From the NCBI GenBank assembly GCA_963783085.1, contig CAWAMJ010000008.1, forward strand, positions 248,001 to 312,000: a DNA stretch of 64,000 bases, written 5' to 3'. This DNA comes from CAVYUC01 sp963783085. Lineage in GTDB: Bacteria > Bacteroidota > Bacteroidia > Bacteroidales > Prolixibacteraceae. Under the pieces are notes generated by a model. It was given only the letters and a program-made list of their open reading frames with translations, was not told the DNA's origin and did no database searches. Positions 1 to 9,340 of this stretch are shown here, one piece after another (position 1 is the first letter of the stretch; the number at the start of each line of letters is the position of its first letter). The translations under genes and the position numbers were made by a program.

Positions 1-1491
1 AGTGAATTTACAAGCGAAGGATTGCCCAATCTATTGGTGAAAGATATTCCTCCGGTAAGCGAATATGACGAACTTCGGGTGACCCGCCCGGAGATATATT
101 ATGGTGAAATGACGAATGAATTCGTTGTGGTTAATACCAAGGAAGAAGAATTCGATTACCCGAGCGGCGAGAATAATGTTTATACCCGGTACGAAGGTAC
201 TGGCGGCGTTCCGCTTACCGGGTTGTGGCGCAAGTTTTTGTTCGGATCGCAATATGGTAGCACCCGCTTTTTCCTGTCGGGTTATCCCACCAGCGAAAGC
301 CGCATCATGTTTCACCGCCGGATTACCGACCGTATTCAGGCACTCGCTCCGTTTCTTGATTTTGACGACGATCCTTACATCGTGCTGAATGAGGGCAAAT
401 TGTACTGGATTATTGATGCTTACACTACTTCCGGTTTTTATCCGTACAGCGAACCATTTTCGTCAATGGAAAGGATCGGTTACGATCAGGGAAATGTAAA
501 TCAAAGCCTTTTCAGCAGAATCAGCAGCCATTTAAGCGGCAAAAACTACATCCGGAATTCGGTAAAAATAACCGTTGATGCGTATTCGGGAGAGGTTAAT
601 TTTTACACTTTCGATCAGGAAGATCCGATTCTCCGGGTTTATAAGCGAATTTTCCCCGGGATGATTAAAGATCGGGAGGAAATGCCCGAAGAATTGCAGT
701 CGCACGTTCGTTATCCGGCGGATATGCTGCTGATTCAGGGATTGGTTTATGCCAAATACCATATGACGGACCCGGCAGTTTTTTATAACCAGGAAGATTT
801 GTGGGTACGCTCCACTGAAAAATATTACAACAACGTACAGCCGGTGCAACCCTATTACATTATGTGGGAACAGCAGGGCAGCGACGAAATGGAATTTGTG
901 CTTATGTTGCCATTCACACCGAAAGACAAACAGGTGATGATTGGCTGGATTGCCGGTTTATGCGATGGCGAAAATTATGGCCGGTTCCTGGCATATAAAT
1001 TCCCAAAGGAAAAGCGAATTCTGGGAACACAGCAGGTGGAAACAAAAATTGATCAGGATTCGTATCTTTCCGGGCAGCTTACGCTTTGGGATCAGCGAGG
1101 TTCGAACGTTATCCGCGGAAATGTGCTTGCCATTCCGGTTAGCAACACCATGTTATACGTAGAGCCGATTTATTTGCAATCAGAAACTTCGGCATACCCG
1201 GAACTGCGATTAGTTGCCGTTATGCACGACGACAATCTGAGTTATGCGGAAACATTTGAAGAAGCGCTATCGCAATTGTACAAATCAGCAGGAACAAAAA
1301 CCGCCACCCCTGCAACTGCAACAACTGCACCTGAAACAGGCCAAACCACAAAAGATTTAATCAGCAGGGCGAATAATGCTTTCGAAAATTACCTCGATTT
1401 AATGCAGCAAAAACGTTTTCGCGAAGCTGGCGAAGCCCTGGAGAACTTGAGAGAATCGTTGCAGCAGTTATCGCAAGAAAACGGGCAATGA
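1..1491 (+). CDS. UPF0182 family membrane protein, C-terminal part (5' end outside window)
   Basis: The frame is open from the first base of the window (S-E-F-T-S-E-G-L-P-N...), so this is the 3' part of a longer gene; an apparent TTG start at base 22 is only an internal codon. The visible 490 or so residues match the soluble C-terminal half of UPF0182/COG1615 proteins, whose missing N-terminal half normally carries about seven membrane helices. Recognisable family stretches are VKDIPP near the left edge, TRPEIYYGE, and a long beta-rich region ending in a helical tail (NAFENYLDLMQQKRFREAGEALENL) after a Thr/Ala/Pro linker. The molecular function of UPF0182 is unknown. It is followed 29 bp later by a PEBP-like gene on the same strand. 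Confidence 0.85.
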   Translation, partial: SEFTSEGLPNLLVKDIPPVSEYDELRVTRPEIYYGEMTNEFVVVNTKEEEFDYPSGENNVYTRYEGTGGVPLTGLWRKFLFGSQYGSTRFFLSGYPTSESRIMFHRRITDRIQALAPFLDFDDDPYIVLNEGKLYWIIDAYTTSGFYPYSEPFSSMERIGYDQGNVNQSLFSRISSHLSGKNYIRNSVKITVDAYSGEVNFYTFDQEDPILRVYKRIFPGMIKDREEMPEELQSHVRYPADMLLIQGLVYAKYHMTDPAVFYNQEDLWVRSTEKYYNNVQPVQPYYIMWEQQGSDEMEFVLMLPFTPKDKQVMIGWIAGLCDGENYGRFLAYKFPKEKRILGTQQVETKIDQDSYLSGQLTLWDQRGSNVIRGNVLAIPVSNTMLYVEPIYLQSETSAYPELRLVAVMHDDNLSYAETFEEALSQLYKSAGTKTATPATATTAPETGQTTKDLISRANNAFENYLDLMQQKRFREAGEALENLRESLQQLSQENGQ

Positions 1492-1520
1492 AAAATGTTT
1501 AACCTTAAAAATTAAAAATT

Positions 1521-1982
1521 ATGGCATTTAACATCACGTCAACAGCTTTTGAATATGGCGCCAAAATCCCGGCGCGGCATGCATGTACAGGAGATAATAC
1601 TTCGCCACCGCTAAGGTGGGACGAAGCCCCGAAAGGCACAACCTCACTGGCATTAATTCTGGAAGATCCGGATGCGCCGGACGGAACGTTCACACACTGG
1701 ATTGTCTATAATCTACCTCCCGGTTCCGACGGACTGGAAGCAATTATTCCAATTCAGAAAAAGCTTCAGAACGGGGCAATTCAGGGAAAAAATGATTTTG
1801 GGAAAACCGGCTACGGTGGTCCGTGCCCTCCCAATGGAGAAGAACACCGGTATTTTTTCCGGTTGTACGCGCTCAAAAAGAAACTACCTCCCGAATCGGC
1901 CAACCGGCCTGAAGATTTTCACAGCGCGATTAAAGGCCTGGTTTTGGAAGAAGCAGAATACATGGGAAAGTTTAAAAAATGA
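1521..1982 (+). CDS. YbhB/YbcL family Raf kinase inhibitor-like protein (PEBP fold)
   Basis: A 153-residue protein of the bacterial phosphatidylethanolamine-binding protein family. Family hallmarks are visible in order: YGAKIPARHACTGDN near the N-terminus, SPPLRWDEAPKGT, LILEDPDAPDGTFTHW (the D-P-D-A-P ligand-pocket motif), YGGPCPPNGEEHRYFF and the C-terminal YMGKFKK. No signal peptide is seen, so it is probably cytoplasmic. The bacterial family binds small anionic ligands, but no physiological role is established. It lies just after the UPF0182 gene and directly before a strong terminator, so the two form the end of a transcription unit. Confidence 0.92.
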   Translation: MAFNITSTAFEYGAKIPARHACTGDNTSPPLRWDEAPKGTTSLALILEDPDAPDGTFTHWIVYNLPPGSDGLEAIIPIQKKLQNGAIQGKNDFGKTGYGGPCPPNGEEHRYFFRLYALKKKLPPESANRPEDFHSAIKGLVLEEAEYMGKFKK

Positions 1983-2002
1983 AATAATTTCCCTTGATTC
2001 CC

Positions 2003-2061
2003 GGCCGCAAATTGCATGATTTGTTCTTTTTGAACCTCCGTGCCGTTTGCGGCCTTTTTTT
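2003..2061 (+). terminator. Rho-independent terminator with nested inner hairpin
   Basis: A perfect 9-bp stem, GGCCGCAAA (2003-2011) with TTTGCGGCC (2046-2054), is followed by seven T (2055-2061). The 34-nt loop holds a second small hairpin, GTTC-TTTTT-GAAC. It closes the plus-strand unit ending with the PEBP-like gene. It also abuts the stop codon of the convergent mutM gene at 2060. Confidence 0.85.
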
Positions 2062-2839
2062 ATTCATGCTGGCAGGTCGGACAAAAAAGTGTTGTTCTTC
2101 CGGAAACCGTTATCTTTTTGATTTTGCCGCTGCATTTGGGACAATCAGCGCCTTCTTTTCGGTTAGGCAAAAGATATGATTTCGGCAACTTACCGACTTC
2201 AGCATTTTTCTCAACAGCTTTTTCCAATACTTTTCGGGTAATGTTGTACAGCTCCTTTAGATCAGCATCACGCAGTTTGCCGGTTTGCATTTTAGGATGA
2301 AGTTTGGCCTGAAAGAGGATTTCGTCCGCATAAACATTCCCGATTCCTGCAATGGCAGATTGATCGGTCAGCGCTGTTTTTAACATCGAGTTTTTACCTT
2401 TCAGAACAGCTACAAAATCACTTTCGTTTATTTCCAGCGCATCCGGGCCCAGTTCTTTCTTTTTTATAAATTCCTCCAGGTTACCGGCAAATTGTATGTG
2501 CCCCAGTTTCCGTTTGCTGATGTAGTGCAACTTGTGCTTGTTCTTAAAATGAAAACTGCATTTGGTGTAATCCGGCGCATCTTCATCTTCTTTTAAATAC
2601 TTCAGAAAACCGGTCATTCCGAAATGCATTACGACTGCGCTGTTGCTGTCAGGCTTGAGAAAAAGGTATTTTCCGCGCCGCAAAACTTCTTTGAATTTGT
2701 TCCCTTTCAGATTTTTGTTGAAATCATTTCCCGAAATTTCAACAAATTTCTTGTCCAGTATTTCAAAATCGTCAATGGCTGAATTTTTCGCTTTTTCAGC
2801 TACTTTCCGAAAGATCTCAACATCAGGCAATTCAGGCAT
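2060..2839 (-). CDS. mutM: Formamidopyrimidine-DNA glycosylase (Fpg/MutM)
   Basis: A 259-residue base-excision-repair glycosylase/AP lyase that removes oxidised purines such as 8-oxoguanine. It begins MPELPDVE, giving the N-terminal catalytic proline (after Met removal) and glutamate; most family members have MPELPEVE. RRGKYL near residue 55 supplies the conserved lysine. The helix-two-turn-helix region contains GIGNVYADEILF. The C-terminus is a zinc finger, CPKC...GRTTLFCPTC, with the DNA-contacting Arg in GRTT. Length and domain order are normal for the family. It sits 20 bp downstream of ppsA on the same strand and converges on the PEBP-like gene. Confidence 0.93.
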   Translation of the reverse strand: MPELPDVEIFRKVAEKAKNSAIDDFEILDKKFVEISGNDFNKNLKGNKFKEVLRRGKYLFLKPDSNSAVVMHFGMTGFLKYLKEDEDAPDYTKCSFHFKNKHKLHYISKRKLGHIQFAGNLEEFIKKKELGPDALEINESDFVAVLKGKNSMLKTALTDQSAIAGIGNVYADEILFQAKLHPKMQTGKLRDADLKELYNITRKVLEKAVEKNAEVGKLPKSYLLPNRKEGADCPKCSGKIKKITVSGRTTLFCPTCQHE

Positions 2840-2859
2840 AATTTATCGTATTAACATTC

Positions 2860-5244
2860 TCAGTCTTTTTTCTCTGCTTTTACAATATTCTCAATCCCTT
2901 TTGCCACTGCATCGGGATTGAATGAAATGCTGTCGATTCCTTTTTCAACCAGGAATTGCGCAAATTCGGGAAAATCGCTGGGCGCTTGTCCGCACAACCC
3001 AATTTTGCGGTTTTTGTAATGCGCTTTGTCGATGGCCCAGCCGATAAGCGTTTTTACGGCATTATCCTTTTCACTGAACAGTTCGCTCACCAGTTCAGAG
3101 TCGCGGTCGATGCCAAGTGTCAACTGAGTTAAATCGTTTGAGCCAATGGAAAATCCGTCGAAAATTTCGGCAAATTCTTCGCCCAATACAACATTTGCAG
3201 GAATTTCAGTCATCATGTATATTTCCAATCCGTTTTCACCGCGTTTCAATCCGTTTTCAGCCATGGCTTCCTGCACTTTTTTCCCTTCTTCCACGGTACG
3301 GCAGAATGGAATCATCAGTTTCACGTTTTCGAATCCCATTTCTTCGCGCACCTTTTTCATGGCTTTGCATTCCAGCGCAAAACCTTCTTTATACTTTTCG
3401 TGATAGTACCTGGATGCACCGCGAAAGCCAACCATCGGATTTTCTTCGTCCGGCTCAAAATATTTACCGCCAACCAAATCAGCATACTCATTCGATTTAA
3501 AATCGCTCATCCGCACAATCACCTCCTTCGGATGAAAAGCAGCCGCAATAGTTGCCACGGCATGTGCCAGTTTTTCAACGAAATACTCTTTTTTATCGTC
3601 GTAACCCGCTGTAATTTTTTCGATGTTTTTCCTGACCTTTTTCTTTTTGATTTCATCAAAGTTAATCAGCGCCAGCGGGTGAACTTTAATAGCATTGTTG
3701 ATGGCAAACTCGAGCCGCACCAGCCCCACACCTTCCACCGGAAGCATGGCGTTTGAGAATGCAGTTCGCGGATTGGCCAAAATAAGCATCACCTGCGTTT
3801 TCGGTTTTCCAAGTTTTTCAAGGTCGATTTCCTTTTCATCCCACTCTAGTATCCCATCATAAATGCGGCCTTCATTTCCCTGTGCGCATGAAACGGTAAT
3901 TTCCTGGCCATCTTTTAAAATCTCAGTGGCATCTTTTGCGCCTACTACTGCCACAGCCCCCATTTCGCGGGCAACAATAGCCGCATGGCTTGTTCTCCCG
4001 CCACTGTTGGTAATAATTGCAGAAGCTTTTTTCATTACCGGATCCCAGTCGGGATTGGTAATTTCCGTTACCAAAACATCGCCTTCTTCCAGTTTATCCG
4101 AATCGTCGGGAGAATCGAGGATTTTGGCTTTTCCGGCAGCAATTTTATCGCCAATTCCGATAGCCGTCAGAATGGGTTCCTTGTCTTTTTCTTTCAGGCT
4201 GTAATTCTTTAATTTGCCGGTTTTTTCTTTCGAAGAATGCACCGTCTCGGGCCGCGCCTGAACAATGAACAAATCACCGGTTTCGCCATCTTTGGCCCAT
4301 TCAATGTCCATCGGTTTGTTGTAATGTTTTTCGATTTCAAGGCACCATTTCCCAAGTTTTATCAATTCTTCACCGGAAAGTACAAAACTGTTCCGCTTTT
4401 TCTTTGGGGTTTTCTTGTTCTTCGTAGTTTCGCCACCTTTCTTTTTTTTCACATAAACCATTGTTTTTGCTTTGGTTCCGAGCGTTTTGGAAAGGATGGG
4501 GTCCTTGCCGTTTTTAAGTGATTTTTTGAACAAAAAAAATTCATCGGTGCGAACCGATCCCTGAACAACATTTTCACCCAAACCCCAGGTTCCGTTAATT
4601 AAAACCACATCTTCGAAGCCGCTGTCGGGATCGATGGTGAAAGCCACGCCTGCCGATGCCTGATCTGACCGGACCATTTTTTGAACGCCAACAGAAAGCG
4701 CAACTTTCATGTGTTCGAAGTTATTTTCCTCGCGATATTTTATGGCGCGGTCGGTAAATAATGAAGCCACACATTTTTTCCATGCCTCCAGCAATTCATC
4801 TTCGCTTTGAACATTCAAATACGATTCGTGCTGTCCGGCAAAGCTGGCTTCCGGCAAATCTTCGGCGGTTGCACTGCTTCGCACCGCTACACTGGTGAGT
4901 GTTTCTGTGCGTTGTTTCAACGCTTTGTATTCATCGAGAATAGATTCCTTAATTTCTTTCGGAATTTCAGCGTTCATCACCAGTTTCCGGCATTTTTTCC
5001 CTGCTTCTTTCAGCTTTTCCTGATCATCGGCATCGAGCGAAGAAAGTTCTTTTTTTAACTGGTCTTCAATTTCATTTTCGCGAATAAATTTCCAGTATGC
5101 TTCGGCAGAAGTGGCAAAACCATCCGGAATATTTATCCCTTTCGAAGTAAGCTCTTTAAACATTTCACCCAGCGACGCATTTTTACCGCCCACTTCTTTT
5201 CCTTTTGAATTGTCAAGTTCTTCAAACCTATAGGTAAGTTTCAT
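2860..5244 (-). CDS. ppsA: Phosphoenolpyruvate synthase
   Basis: A 794-residue pyruvate, water dikinase that makes PEP from pyruvate and ATP for gluconeogenesis. The order is an N-terminal ATP-grasp nucleotide-binding domain (KEVGGKNASLGEM at the start; RSSATAEDLPEASFAGQHES around 120-140), a swivelling phosphohistidine domain with GGRTSHAAIVARE near residue 415-425 (catalytic His), and a C-terminal PEP-binding barrel with GLCGQAPSDFPEF near residue 750 (catalytic Cys). Around residues 265-285 a lysine-rich stretch (KKKKGG...KKTPKKKR) sits in a loop that is usually less charged. The neighbours are the phosphotransferase-like gene upstream and mutM downstream, all on the minus strand. Confidence 0.95.
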   Translation of the reverse strand: MKLTYRFEELDNSKGKEVGGKNASLGEMFKELTSKGINIPDGFATSAEAYWKFIRENEIEDQLKKELSSLDADDQEKLKEAGKKCRKLVMNAEIPKEIKESILDEYKALKQRTETLTSVAVRSSATAEDLPEASFAGQHESYLNVQSEDELLEAWKKCVASLFTDRAIKYREENNFEHMKVALSVGVQKMVRSDQASAGVAFTIDPDSGFEDVVLINGTWGLGENVVQGSVRTDEFFLFKKSLKNGKDPILSKTLGTKAKTMVYVKKKKGGETTKNKKTPKKKRNSFVLSGEELIKLGKWCLEIEKHYNKPMDIEWAKDGETGDLFIVQARPETVHSSKEKTGKLKNYSLKEKDKEPILTAIGIGDKIAAGKAKILDSPDDSDKLEEGDVLVTEITNPDWDPVMKKASAIITNSGGRTSHAAIVAREMGAVAVVGAKDATEILKDGQEITVSCAQGNEGRIYDGILEWDEKEIDLEKLGKPKTQVMLILANPRTAFSNAMLPVEGVGLVRLEFAINNAIKVHPLALINFDEIKKKKVRKNIEKITAGYDDKKEYFVEKLAHAVATIAAAFHPKEVIVRMSDFKSNEYADLVGGKYFEPDEENPMVGFRGASRYYHEKYKEGFALECKAMKKVREEMGFENVKLMIPFCRTVEEGKKVQEAMAENGLKRGENGLEIYMMTEIPANVVLGEEFAEIFDGFSIGSNDLTQLTLGIDRDSELVSELFSEKDNAVKTLIGWAIDKAHYKNRKIGLCGQAPSDFPEFAQFLVEKGIDSISFNPDAVAKGIENIVKAEKKD

Positions 5245-5274
5245 TTTTATTTTTCTTTATTATTATTTTTCATT

Positions 5275-6282
5275 TTAGATATCGGCCAACACTAAATAAC
5301 CTGCCATCAAATCAATATACTTTTTGGCATCGTCCAACTCTTTTTGGTTTTCATTTTGCTTCTTTTCGGCGCTAATCAACGTTACTTTTGCCCTTACATT
5401 TGCGCGGTAACTTTTGTAAAAGTTAAATAATTTGTGAATTTCAGGTTCGTCTTCAAAACCAGAATATCCCAGGTACTTTTGATAGAATTCATTGCTCAGG
5501 TTTTCTTTTCCGAAGAAATCGAGATCGACACAGAGAAAAGCAATGTCGTTTAAAACATCGATTTGCCGGTATTCACTGTTGAATTCAATACAGTCGAAAA
5601 CCACCGGTTCGTCGTACAGAAAAATATTCCTTGAATTTAAGTCGCCGTGGCCGTCGCGCTGAAAGCCGGAAATAACCCGCTCGTTGGAAAAACTCCGGAT
5701 GGCGTTCAGGTACTTAAACGCTTTCTGAACAGAATCATCGATTTTTTGCTTCCATTGTTGTCCCAGGTTTTCTTCCACAAACTGAGCCTGTTCCTTTAAA
5801 TCGGCAAATTTTCCGTGAAAACCGAGTGTATTGAAAGCATTTTTCACCACCTGTGCATTTTCGTGAAAACGGGCGATTTTCTGGGCCAGCTTATTGATTT
5901 GCACTGAAGAAACAGCATCCTGTTCCAATAATTTGTCCATCTCAAGATTATTATCCATGCGTTTCATTTTCAGCGCATAATCAATTATTTCATCCCCTGA
6001 ATTTTTATCATCGATGCCCAGACTTCTGGTAACCGGCAACACATCCTCGTACATTTCGGGTTCCATCCGGCGGTTCAGCCGCAGTTCTTCATAGCAGTAA
6101 AACTTCCGTTTTTCGAGAGTCGAAAAGTCGAGAAATGAATATTGCACCGGCTTTTTAATTTTAAATGCTGCGCCCTCAGTAAGAATTAGCCAGGAAATAT
6201 GGGTTTCCACCAGTTCCGGATTTTCGCACGTATCGGGGAGCAAACAATCCTCTATAATACGTTCAACCTGTTGTTTATCCAT
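5275..6282 (-). CDS. Aminoglycoside-phosphotransferase-like kinase (COG2187 type)
   Basis: A 335-residue protein with a protein-kinase-like phosphotransferase fold. The N-terminal part reads ISWLILTEGAAFKIKKPVQYSFLDFST, as in COG2187 proteins, where the lysine in FKIKKP is a candidate ATP contact. The catalytic loop is GHGDLNSRNIFLYD, followed by VFDCIEFN as the metal-binding segment. Members of this family are often fused to a C-terminal P-loop kinase. Here that partner is a separate gene just upstream, overlapping by 8 bp, so the two products probably work together. The substrate is unknown; resistance to aminoglycosides should not be assumed. Confidence 0.8.
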   Translation of the reverse strand: MDKQQVERIIEDCLLPDTCENPELVETHISWLILTEGAAFKIKKPVQYSFLDFSTLEKRKFYCYEELRLNRRMEPEMYEDVLPVTRSLGIDDKNSGDEIIDYALKMKRMDNNLEMDKLLEQDAVSSVQINKLAQKIARFHENAQVVKNAFNTLGFHGKFADLKEQAQFVEENLGQQWKQKIDDSVQKAFKYLNAIRSFSNERVISGFQRDGHGDLNSRNIFLYDEPVVFDCIEFNSEYRQIDVLNDIAFLCVDLDFFGKENLSNEFYQKYLGYSGFEDEPEIHKLFNFYKSYRANVRAKVTLISAEKKQNENQKELDDAKKYIDLMAGYLVLADI

Positions 6283-6766
6283 AAATATATTTTTTTGCAG
6301 CAGCTATTAATTCCTGAATATTCTCATCGTCCGACTGTAACTTCAGATGTTTGTCATTTGCCGGTTCGAATTCGGATTTCAATTCGGAATACACACCAAA
6401 ATCGGCTTCGCTGTATTTTCGATTTTTCTTCATCCGCTTTTTTATAATTTCTTCACCGGCTTTCATTTCAATGATATACAATTGTTGATTCATTTCTTCA
6501 GCCGCATGTTTTACCTGCAATCGCCGGTCGTTTCTGTGAAAGGTACCGTCGATAAGAACATCGGAACCTTTTTTAATTTCTCTTTGTACATGTTTAATGA
6601 GTTCGTTATACACCTGCTGTTTTGTTTTTTCATCGTAATGTCCTTCAAAATGCAGGTTTTTCCGAACCATATCCGTATTTATATGCACCGCCCCAATCTC
6701 GTTCGACAAGCGTTCTGAAAAATAAGTTTTCCCTGTTCCGGGAAGCCCAAAAACCAGGATGATCAT
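6275..6766 (-). CDS. AAA/P-loop small-molecule kinase (COG0645 type)
   Basis: A 163-residue P-loop protein. The Walker A motif GLPGTGKT occupies residues 7-14 and DVLIDGTFHRNDRR supplies the DG-F motif typical of zeta-toxin/gluconate-kinase-like enzymes; a basic lid (IIKKRMKKNRKYSEAD) follows. It ends 8 bp inside the start of the downstream phosphotransferase-like gene, which indicates translational coupling. In many bacteria these two units form one polypeptide. The function is inferred to be phosphorylation of a small metabolite; the substrate is not readable from sequence. Confidence 0.8.
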   Translation of the reverse strand: MIILVFGLPGTGKTYFSERLSNEIGAVHINTDMVRKNLHFEGHYDEKTKQQVYNELIKHVQREIKKGSDVLIDGTFHRNDRRLQVKHAAEEMNQQLYIIEMKAGEEIIKKRMKKNRKYSEADFGVYSELKSEFEPANDKHLKLQSDDENIQELIAAAKKYIYG

Positions 6767-6789
6767 TGTTTTTAAGTTTCAGTGTTAAA

Positions 6790-7239
6790 TTATTCTACAA
6801 TTAATTTTCCTTTCATCCCGGCCTGATAATGAGCGCGAAAAGTGCATACGTACTGGTATTCCCCTTTTTTCTCCGGAACAGTGAACGTAACGGAATCTTC
6901 TTCGCCGCCTCCCAGCATATCGGTTTTGGCAATTATTTTATCGCTCAACGCCGGATCGATGTATTCGTTATCAGGATGCTGCAAACCTTTGGTAACAAAA
7001 TCCAGCGCATCTGTGCCCTGTTTTAACAACACCCAGTTGTGCGCCATCTGGCTTTTGTCCATCTTCGTAACGGTTTTCATGTGAATGGTAAGCTTCTGGC
7101 CGGGGTGTGCTTTAATGGTTTCTACGGAAAACCTCAGCTGATCGTGCCCTTCGATGTTAATTACTTTTGGTTGTGCGTTTACTGCAGTAACTGTTAAAAA
7201 CAGAAACATTGTTTGAATGACTACTATTTTGAGTTTCAT
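6790..7239 (-). CDS. Azurin-like type 1 blue copper protein (cupredoxin)
   Basis: A 149-residue exported cupredoxin. The first 22 residues form a signal peptide ending near VNAQ. The four type 1 copper ligands can be placed: His67 in AHNWV, Cys132 in YVCTF, His137 in RAHYQ and Met142 in AGMKG. The spacing matches azurin. The N-terminal disulfide cysteines of classical azurin are absent, because Cys132 is the only cysteine in the chain. It probably shuttles electrons in the periplasm. It lies between ligA and the P-loop kinase gene with short gaps, but nothing in those neighbours points to its partner. Confidence 0.88.
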   Translation of the reverse strand: MKLKIVVIQTMFLFLTVTAVNAQPKVINIEGHDQLRFSVETIKAHPGQKLTIHMKTVTKMDKSQMAHNWVLLKQGTDALDFVTKGLQHPDNEYIDPALSDKIIAKTDMLGGGEEDSVTFTVPEKKGEYQYVCTFRAHYQAGMKGKLIVE

Positions 7240-7265
7240 AACCTTAATTTTTATTTGTTAATAAT

Positions 7266-9335
7266 TTAGTCCTGAAGCTTGCCGGTTTTCAGCAACTTCC
7301 GGAACTGTTTTTCTTTTATGATTTTTACCTTTTCTTTTTTGGCTTTTTCGAATTTACTACCTGGATTTTTTCCCAAAACCAGATAATCAGTATTGCCACT
7401 AACACTTGCCGCGGCATGTCCGCCAAGCGACTCGATTTTTTCCCGGGCTTCGTCGCGCGTGAACGATTCCAGTTCGCCGGTAATTACCAATGTTTTTCCT
7501 TTGAGGATTTCTTCATTTTCAAATTCCCCGTCTTTTATCCGGAAGCCCTCCTTTTTCAAATCGTTCAGCATTTTAAGGTTCTCGCCGGTTTTGAAAAAGT
7601 GCGCGATACTTTCGGCGATTTCGGGCCCGATTTCGTTTATCGCAATCAAATCGTCGTATTCTGCGTCGGCAATTTTTCCGAGCGTTTTGAATTTATTTGC
7701 CAGTAGCCGTGCAACATGCTCGCCCACATGCCTGATGCCAAGCGCATATAAAAAACGGTGAAGTTCAGGATGTTTTGTTTTCTGAATAGACTCGTACAGT
7801 TTTTCGGCCGACTTTTTGGCAAAACCATCCAATTCCTGCAGTTGCTCCGGTTTTAGCCGGTACAAATCAGGCAGTTTTTCAACAAAACCTTTTTCCACCA
7901 ACTGTTCCACGGTCTTTGGCCCCAGCAAATCGATGTTCACCGCCCGTTTCGAGGCAAAATGACCAATGCGGCCAACAAGTTGTGCGTGGCACGCCAATCC
8001 GGCCGGACAAAGCATGTAGGCTCCCTCCTCAACCACCGTGGTTCCGCAAACCGGACATTTTTCCGGCATCGCAAAAGGCTTTTCCCGCTTGTTGTTTTTT
8101 TCCGCCAGGCCGGCTATTTCCGGAATCACATCGCCGGCGCGGATTACTTTCACTTTGTCGCCCGGACGAACATCTTTTTTATTTACTTCGCCCTGGTTGT
8201 GCAAAGTGGCCCGGCTAACGGTAACACCGCCAATTTCCACCGGATCGAGCAATGCAACGGGAGTTAATATACCGGTTCGTCCAACCTGCACTACAATATC
8301 GCGAAGCACAGTCACTTCTTTTTTAGGCGGGAACTTCCAGGCAAATGCCCAGCGCGGATTTCGTTGGCGGGCGCCGATTTTTTCCCGCAATCCGCGGTCG
8401 TCCAGTTTTACCACCATTCCATCAATCTCATAATCCAGCTGATCTCTTTTTTTAACGAGATCGTGGTAAACATCGCTTATTTCAGAAAATGATGAACATT
8501 GTTTATTTAACGGACTTGTTTTCAGCCCCCACGATGGAAATTCGTGTAACATTTTCCAGTGGCTTTGAAAATTGACGCCGCTGCTTTCCAGAATTTCGTA
8601 GAAAAAAATATCGATTGGTTTGCCGGCCACTTTTTTGGAATCGAGCTGGCGCATCAGTCCGGCGGCTGCGTTCCGCGGATTTGCAAAAGGTTCTTTGCCA
8701 TTTTCAATCCGCTTTTTATTTAACTCATTGAAACCATTCCGGCTGATGAAAACCTCGCCGCGCAACGCCAATACCGCCGGCGCCTGCTTTTTCGGAAGAT
8801 GTAACTTTAACGGAAGCGAACGAATGGTTTTGATGTTTTCGGAAATGTCTTCGCCTGTAATGCCGTCGCCGCGTGTAGTACCATAATTAAACCTGCCATG
8901 GTTGTATATTACTTCAACCGATAAACCATCAAATTTCGGTTCAACAACAAATGCTGCCTCGCCGTCTTCCTGTTTCTGCATATTGCGAACGAAATCGCGC
9001 ATATCTTTTTCTTTTTCCGAAGATTTTAGGCTAAGCAGCGGAGCGGTATGTTTTCTTTTTTCCAGTTGGCTCACCGGCGGAGCGCCAACTTTCCGGGTAG
9101 GCGACGTATCGGATTTTAACTCCGGAAATTTCCTTTCGATTTCCTCAAGCCGGTGAAATAATTCATCGAATTTGCTGTCGCTGATTTCCGGTTTGTTCTC
9201 AATATAATATAAACGATTATGGTATTCAATGGCCTCACGCAGCGCTTCCACCTCTTTAACCGCTTCGGTTTTGGTTAGCTTTTCCGCATTTTTAAACTCC
9301 GGAAATGGTGTTTTTATGTATGGATTCCCAGCCAT
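7266..9335 (-). CDS. ligA: NAD-dependent DNA ligase LigA
   Basis: Seals nicks in replication and repair using NAD+. I chose the ATG at 9335 (MAGNPYIKTPF), giving 689 residues. A longer frame starting at 9410 would overlap polX by 70 bp and add 25 non-conserved residues. Domains in order: Ia/NMN-binding N-terminus (YHNRLYYIENKPEISD), adenylation domain with Lys134 in VEPKFDG, OB fold, a four-cysteine zinc finger (CPVCGTT...CPAGLACHAQ), helix-hairpin-helix repeats, and a C-terminal BRCT domain (GKTLVITGELESFTRDEA). It starts 5 bp after the polX stop codon. Confidence 0.95.
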   Translation of the reverse strand: MAGNPYIKTPFPEFKNAEKLTKTEAVKEVEALREAIEYHNRLYYIENKPEISDSKFDELFHRLEEIERKFPELKSDTSPTRKVGAPPVSQLEKRKHTAPLLSLKSSEKEKDMRDFVRNMQKQEDGEAAFVVEPKFDGLSVEVIYNHGRFNYGTTRGDGITGEDISENIKTIRSLPLKLHLPKKQAPAVLALRGEVFISRNGFNELNKKRIENGKEPFANPRNAAAGLMRQLDSKKVAGKPIDIFFYEILESSGVNFQSHWKMLHEFPSWGLKTSPLNKQCSSFSEISDVYHDLVKKRDQLDYEIDGMVVKLDDRGLREKIGARQRNPRWAFAWKFPPKKEVTVLRDIVVQVGRTGILTPVALLDPVEIGGVTVSRATLHNQGEVNKKDVRPGDKVKVIRAGDVIPEIAGLAEKNNKREKPFAMPEKCPVCGTTVVEEGAYMLCPAGLACHAQLVGRIGHFASKRAVNIDLLGPKTVEQLVEKGFVEKLPDLYRLKPEQLQELDGFAKKSAEKLYESIQKTKHPELHRFLYALGIRHVGEHVARLLANKFKTLGKIADAEYDDLIAINEIGPEIAESIAHFFKTGENLKMLNDLKKEGFRIKDGEFENEEILKGKTLVITGELESFTRDEAREKIESLGGHAAASVSGNTDYLVLGKNPGSKFEKAKKEKVKIIKEKQFRKLLKTGKLQD

Positions 9336-9340
9336 TTCAT

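Noticed and set aside
2643..5058. Several plus-strand open frames of 75-127 codons opposite mutM and ppsA
   Set aside because: They are antisense shadows of conserved genes, with no family features and no ribosome-binding sites.
5275..6282. Antibiotic (aminoglycoside) resistance gene
   Set aside because: The fold is shared, but the COG2187-type sequence and the coupled P-loop kinase indicate a metabolic kinase of unknown substrate.
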